In this document: piece by piece, positions 61,458 through 64,000 of the stretch
How the letters are laid out: each line of letters begins with the position of its first letter
Position numbering within the stretch: the stretch's first letter is position 1
Notes under the pieces: model-generated
What the model was told of the DNA's origin: nothing
Database searches by the model: none
The model's input: the letters and a program-made list of their open reading frames with translations, nothing else
Made by a program: the position numbers and the translations under genes
From: Sphingomonas sp. PP-CE-1A-559
GTDB taxonomy: Bacteria; Pseudomonadota; Alphaproteobacteria; Sphingomonadales; Sphingomonadaceae
Length of the DNA: 64,000 nucleotides
Assembly: GCF_004340965.1 (NCBI RefSeq)
Contig: NZ_SLYA01000002.1
Coordinates: 868,001-932,000 of the forward strand
Direction: 5' to 3'

Positions 61458-62818
61458 GCTGGGTTGGCGTTCGCGTCGCGGCGGAACAGCACCGCCAGCG
61501 CGACGATCGCGACGCCGTTCTGGAGCAGCGCATGCCACCCTGCCCCGTCGGTCCCGAACGCCCACAGCATCGCAGGCAGCAGCGGGTAGAGCGCGAGGCT
61601 GGTGACGAGGCCGATGGTCATCGATCGGCCCGGCAGTCCGAGTGCTGTCAGTCCCGAGGCCAGTGGTGCGCTCGCGAGCCCCGCCGCTCGTGCTCCGGCG
61701 ATGAAAATCAGGAGGACCGTGCCACCTTGGAAGCTTGCGCCACCCAGTGTGACGAGCAACCGGTCGCCTGCGAAAGCGAGGACCAACACGATCGGCAGCG
61801 CCACCGCGAGAGCGAGCCCAGCGCTCCGCCAGACCGTGTGCCGCAACGCCTTGAGATCACCGCGCGCCACTTGCGCCGCGAGCACGGCGTAGCTGGCCTG
61901 GCTCAGCAGCACCGTCGGCTGGGCGAGCAACGACGTCGCGCGCTGCGTCAATGCGAGCAATCCTGCCGCCGCCGGCCCGAGCAACCAGCCCACCGTCAAC
62001 GGCGCGAGGTTCGGCGCGAGCTCCCGGACCGTGATGTCGAAATTGGTGATGAGGATGAAGCGCTTGAGGCCCTCGGTATCGCGCGCCGTACCGCGCCATG
62101 GTCCGCGAACCCGTTCGCCCGCGGCGAGCTTGCGCCACGCGACCCAGCCGAAGCCCCACATGGTTAGCCCCTCGGCGACGGCAGCCACCAGCCAGACGGC
62201 GATGAAGCCGATCAGGCCGCCGCCCGCGAACCAGACTCCGAGTGCGCCGACCAGTCGGATCAGCGGCGATACCGCCTGGTGGATGCCGATCAGGTCGAAC
62301 CGGTCGGCGATCTGCAGCAGTCCTTGTGGAGTCGCGCGGACCGTAGCGATCACCGCGAGCGAATAGGGAATGGCGATCCGGATCGTGTCGGGCGACCAGC
62401 CGAGCCGTGGTCCGATCAGCGGCACCAGCAGAGCCGCCACGACCACGGCGGCGGCACCGCAGCCGAGTTCGATCACCGCCATGAACCGGACGATCCGCGC
62501 GAACCCGGCACGGTCGCCGGCCTCCAGCGCGAGCCCGCCATACCGCACCACGCCGTGGAATCCGGAGAACGCGAGGACGCTGCCGATCAGCACGGCATAG
62601 GCGTTGACCAGCACCAGTACGCCATAATCGGCCGCACCCAGCCGGTGCGTCACCAGCACGAGGTAGACGAGGCTCATGATGCCCGCCGCCGCCTTGCCGC
62701 CGAGCAGGTGACCGAGGTTCGCCAACACCAGCCACAGCCCCGACCGATCGCCGCGTCCCGCCCCAGCTTTGGCGGAGTCCGCCTGCCGGGACGTCATACG
62801 GTGGAAGAGCGAACGCAT
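61454..62818 (-). CDS. Polysaccharide flippase (oligosaccharide flippase/Wzx-like)
   Basis: A 454-residue membrane protein with 12-14 predicted helices and the layout of MATE/MVF-type polysaccharide exporters (LANLGHLLGGKAAAGIMSLVYLVLVTHRLGAADYGVLVLVNAYAVLIGS at the N-terminus). It probably flips lipid-linked glycans across the inner membrane. It is divergent from the glycosyltransferase-like gene at the window's end, suggesting a surface polysaccharide locus. Its stop overlaps the sigma factor's start, so the sigma gene may be read from the flippase promoter too. Confidence 0.85.
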   Translation of the reverse strand: MRSLFHRMTSRQADSAKAGAGRGDRSGLWLVLANLGHLLGGKAAAGIMSLVYLVLVTHRLGAADYGVLVLVNAYAVLIGSVLAFSGFHGVVRYGGLALEAGDRAGFARIVRFMAVIELGCGAAAVVVAALLVPLIGPRLGWSPDTIRIAIPYSLAVIATVRATPQGLLQIADRFDLIGIHQAVSPLIRLVGALGVWFAGGGLIGFIAVWLVAAVAEGLTMWGFGWVAWRKLAAGERVRGPWRGTARDTEGLKRFILITNFDITVRELAPNLAPLTVGWLLGPAAAGLLALTQRATSLLAQPTVLLSQASYAVLAAQVARGDLKALRHTVWRSAGLALAVALPIVLVLAFAGDRLLVTLGGASFQGGTVLLIFIAGARAAGLASAPLASGLTALGLPGRSMTIGLVTSLALYPLLPAMLWAFGTDGAGWHALLQNGVAIVALAVLFRRDANANPA

Positions 62819-62929
62819 CGCGAGCGCTTAGACGCCCAGCGTTGCGCCGACGAACGGAAAGTTCCGCGTGATCGGCGAGATGACAAAATATTTAGTGAGG
62901 ATAGCCTGTGCCGGGAACGTCTATCGGCC

Positions 62930-64000
62930 ATGAAGATCGGTTTTCTGTTCAACCACGACCAGGTTCATCAGGTCGCGCACGCCCTCCCGACCGCCCTGGC
63001 GATGGCCGAGGGTTATCCCGATGCGGAGATCGTCGTCGCCACCACCAACGCGCGGCTGACCGACGAAGTGCGACGGTTGTGCGCGCGGCTCGGCGTCACC
63101 GTACCGTTGGTCGAACTGGGCCTGCGCCGCGCGTCGACACGCGCGCTGGCGAGCGCGCTCGAATGGGCGCTGCCGGTGACCAAGATCGGTATCTACCGCG
63201 ACAATCTCGATTTCTTCCGCTCGCTCGATGCGCTGGTGGTCGCCGAGAAGACATCGCTGCTGCTGAAGACGCGCTACGGCCTCGACGATCTCAAGATCAT
63301 CCATACGCGCCACGGTGCGGGCGACCGCGCGATCGGCTTCAACAAGCACAGCGCGACGTTCGATCACGTCCTCGTCTCGGGCAGCAAGATCCGCCAGCGC
63401 CTGCACCGCGAGGCCGGCGTGCCGTTCAACCGGATGAGCCTGATCGGCTATCCCAAGTTCGACCTGATGCCGGAGCCCGCGCCGCGCCTGCCGTTCCAGG
63501 CTAACGGCAAGCCGACGGTGCTCTACAACCCACATCCGTCACCGCATTTGTCGTCCTGGTATGCGCAGGGCCGCGCGGTGCTCGAGCATTTCCTGCGCGA
63601 CGACCGCTACAATCTGATCTTCGCGCCGCACGTCATGCTGTTCCACCGCAAGTTCGTGCTGACGATCGACAAGTTCCGGATCGACCGCGCCGGCGTGATC
63701 GAGCAGCGCTTCCTCGGCGCGCCGAACATCCATGTCGATCTCGGATCGGCCGCATCGACCGACATGACCTACACGGCGGCCGCGGATATCTATCTCGGCG
63801 ACGTCAGCAGCCAGGTGTACGAGTTCCTCCACACGCCGCGGCCGTGCCTGTTCCTCGACGCGCACGCGACGCCGTGGGACGGCGATGCGAACTATGCGCA
63901 CTGGCAGGCGGGCGAAGTTGTCACCGGCACCGAGGACCTCGGCGCCGCGCTCGATCGCGCAGTGGCACAGCACGACCGCTATCGTCCGGTCCAGCGCGCG
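62930..64000 (+). CDS. Glycosyl/glycerophospho-transferase-like protein, 3'-truncated
   Basis: Reading frame of at least 357 residues from ATG 62930 that runs off the window end. MKIGFLFNHDQVHQVAHALPTALAMAEGYPDAEIVVATTNARL looks like the first Rossmann half of a GT-B fold, and HTRHGAGDRAIGFNKHSATFDHVLVSGSKIRQRLH and ADIYLGDVSSQVYEFLHTPRPCLFLDA are similar to CDP-glycerol glycerophosphotransferases and UDP-GlcNAc-2-epimerase-like enzymes. No membrane segment is seen. Divergent (111 bases) from the flippase gene, it likely takes part in surface glycan synthesis. Acceptor and donor are unknown. Confidence 0.8.
   Translation, partial: MKIGFLFNHDQVHQVAHALPTALAMAEGYPDAEIVVATTNARLTDEVRRLCARLGVTVPLVELGLRRASTRALASALEWALPVTKIGIYRDNLDFFRSLDALVVAEKTSLLLKTRYGLDDLKIIHTRHGAGDRAIGFNKHSATFDHVLVSGSKIRQRLHREAGVPFNRMSLIGYPKFDLMPEPAPRLPFQANGKPTVLYNPHPSPHLSSWYAQGRAVLEHFLRDDRYNLIFAPHVMLFHRKFVLTIDKFRIDRAGVIEQRFLGAPNIHVDLGSAASTDMTYTAAADIYLGDVSSQVYEFLHTPRPCLFLDAHATPWDGDANYAHWQAGEVVTGTEDLGAALDRAVAQHDRYRPVQRA

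Noticed and set aside
61238-62167. 309-codon plus-strand frame opposite the sigma factor and flippase genes
   Set aside because: Antisense to two recognisable genes and very rich in Arg, Gln and Glu.

Overview
The window looks like chromosomal DNA of a sphingomonad (Alphaproteobacteria, probably Sphingomonas or a close relative). The DNA is GC-rich, operons are packed with ATGA/GTGA start-stop overlaps, TonB-dependent receptors and carbohydrate-active enzymes are abundant, and long GC-rich palindromic repeats sit between genes. No rRNA, tRNA, transposase, phage gene or CRISPR array was seen, so the genus is inferred from gene content alone.

Region by region: 1-3.3 kb holds the end of a FadN-like fatty-acid oxidation protein, a DUF2147 protein and a FadL-type porin. 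3.4-7.5 kb carries a gamma-carbonic anhydrase, malate synthase G, and LysR and MarR regulators. 7.6-11.2 kb is a tyrosine/homogentisate operon (hppD, hmgA, maiA, Rieske protein). After trhO, 12.3-17.0 kb holds a complete set of homologues of E. coli yjfIJKLM-yjfC (PspA, ATP-grasp ligase, DUF2170, DUF2491, DUF350, DUF1190) split into two divergent arms, with an ankyrin protein. 17.0-26.2 kb is redox metabolism: GST, a lipoamide-dehydrogenase-like enzyme, paoABC aldehyde oxidoreductase, nitronate monooxygenase and poxB.

26.5-33.4 kb is a polysaccharide degradation cluster (GH5 mannanase-like lipoprotein, CE2-like esterase, GH3, GH9). 33.5-41.8 kb starts with a clear cobalamin riboswitch followed by receptor, PepSY-TM protein, DUF2946 protein, second receptor and second PepSY-TM protein, all on one strand. 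42.4-48.2 kb is a two-partner secretion locus whose exoprotein contains 45 consecutive Ala-Pro pairs, followed by an L,D-transpeptidase and, convergently, a prolyl 4-hydroxylase.

48.8-57.5 kb has a small secreted HExxH protein, a bacteriophytochrome histidine kinase, an EthD-domain protein, an MFS exporter with a divergent LysR regulator, an SDR-GH130 pair and small exported proteins. 57.5-62.8 kb, on the minus strand, is a FecI-FecR-TonB receptor signalling system whose genes overlap one another and an upstream polysaccharide flippase. The window ends inside a glycosyltransferase-like gene.

The observations most worth following are the Ala-Pro exoprotein next to a prolyl hydroxylase, the riboswitch-led receptor/PepSY operon, and the split PspA/ATP-grasp envelope cluster.
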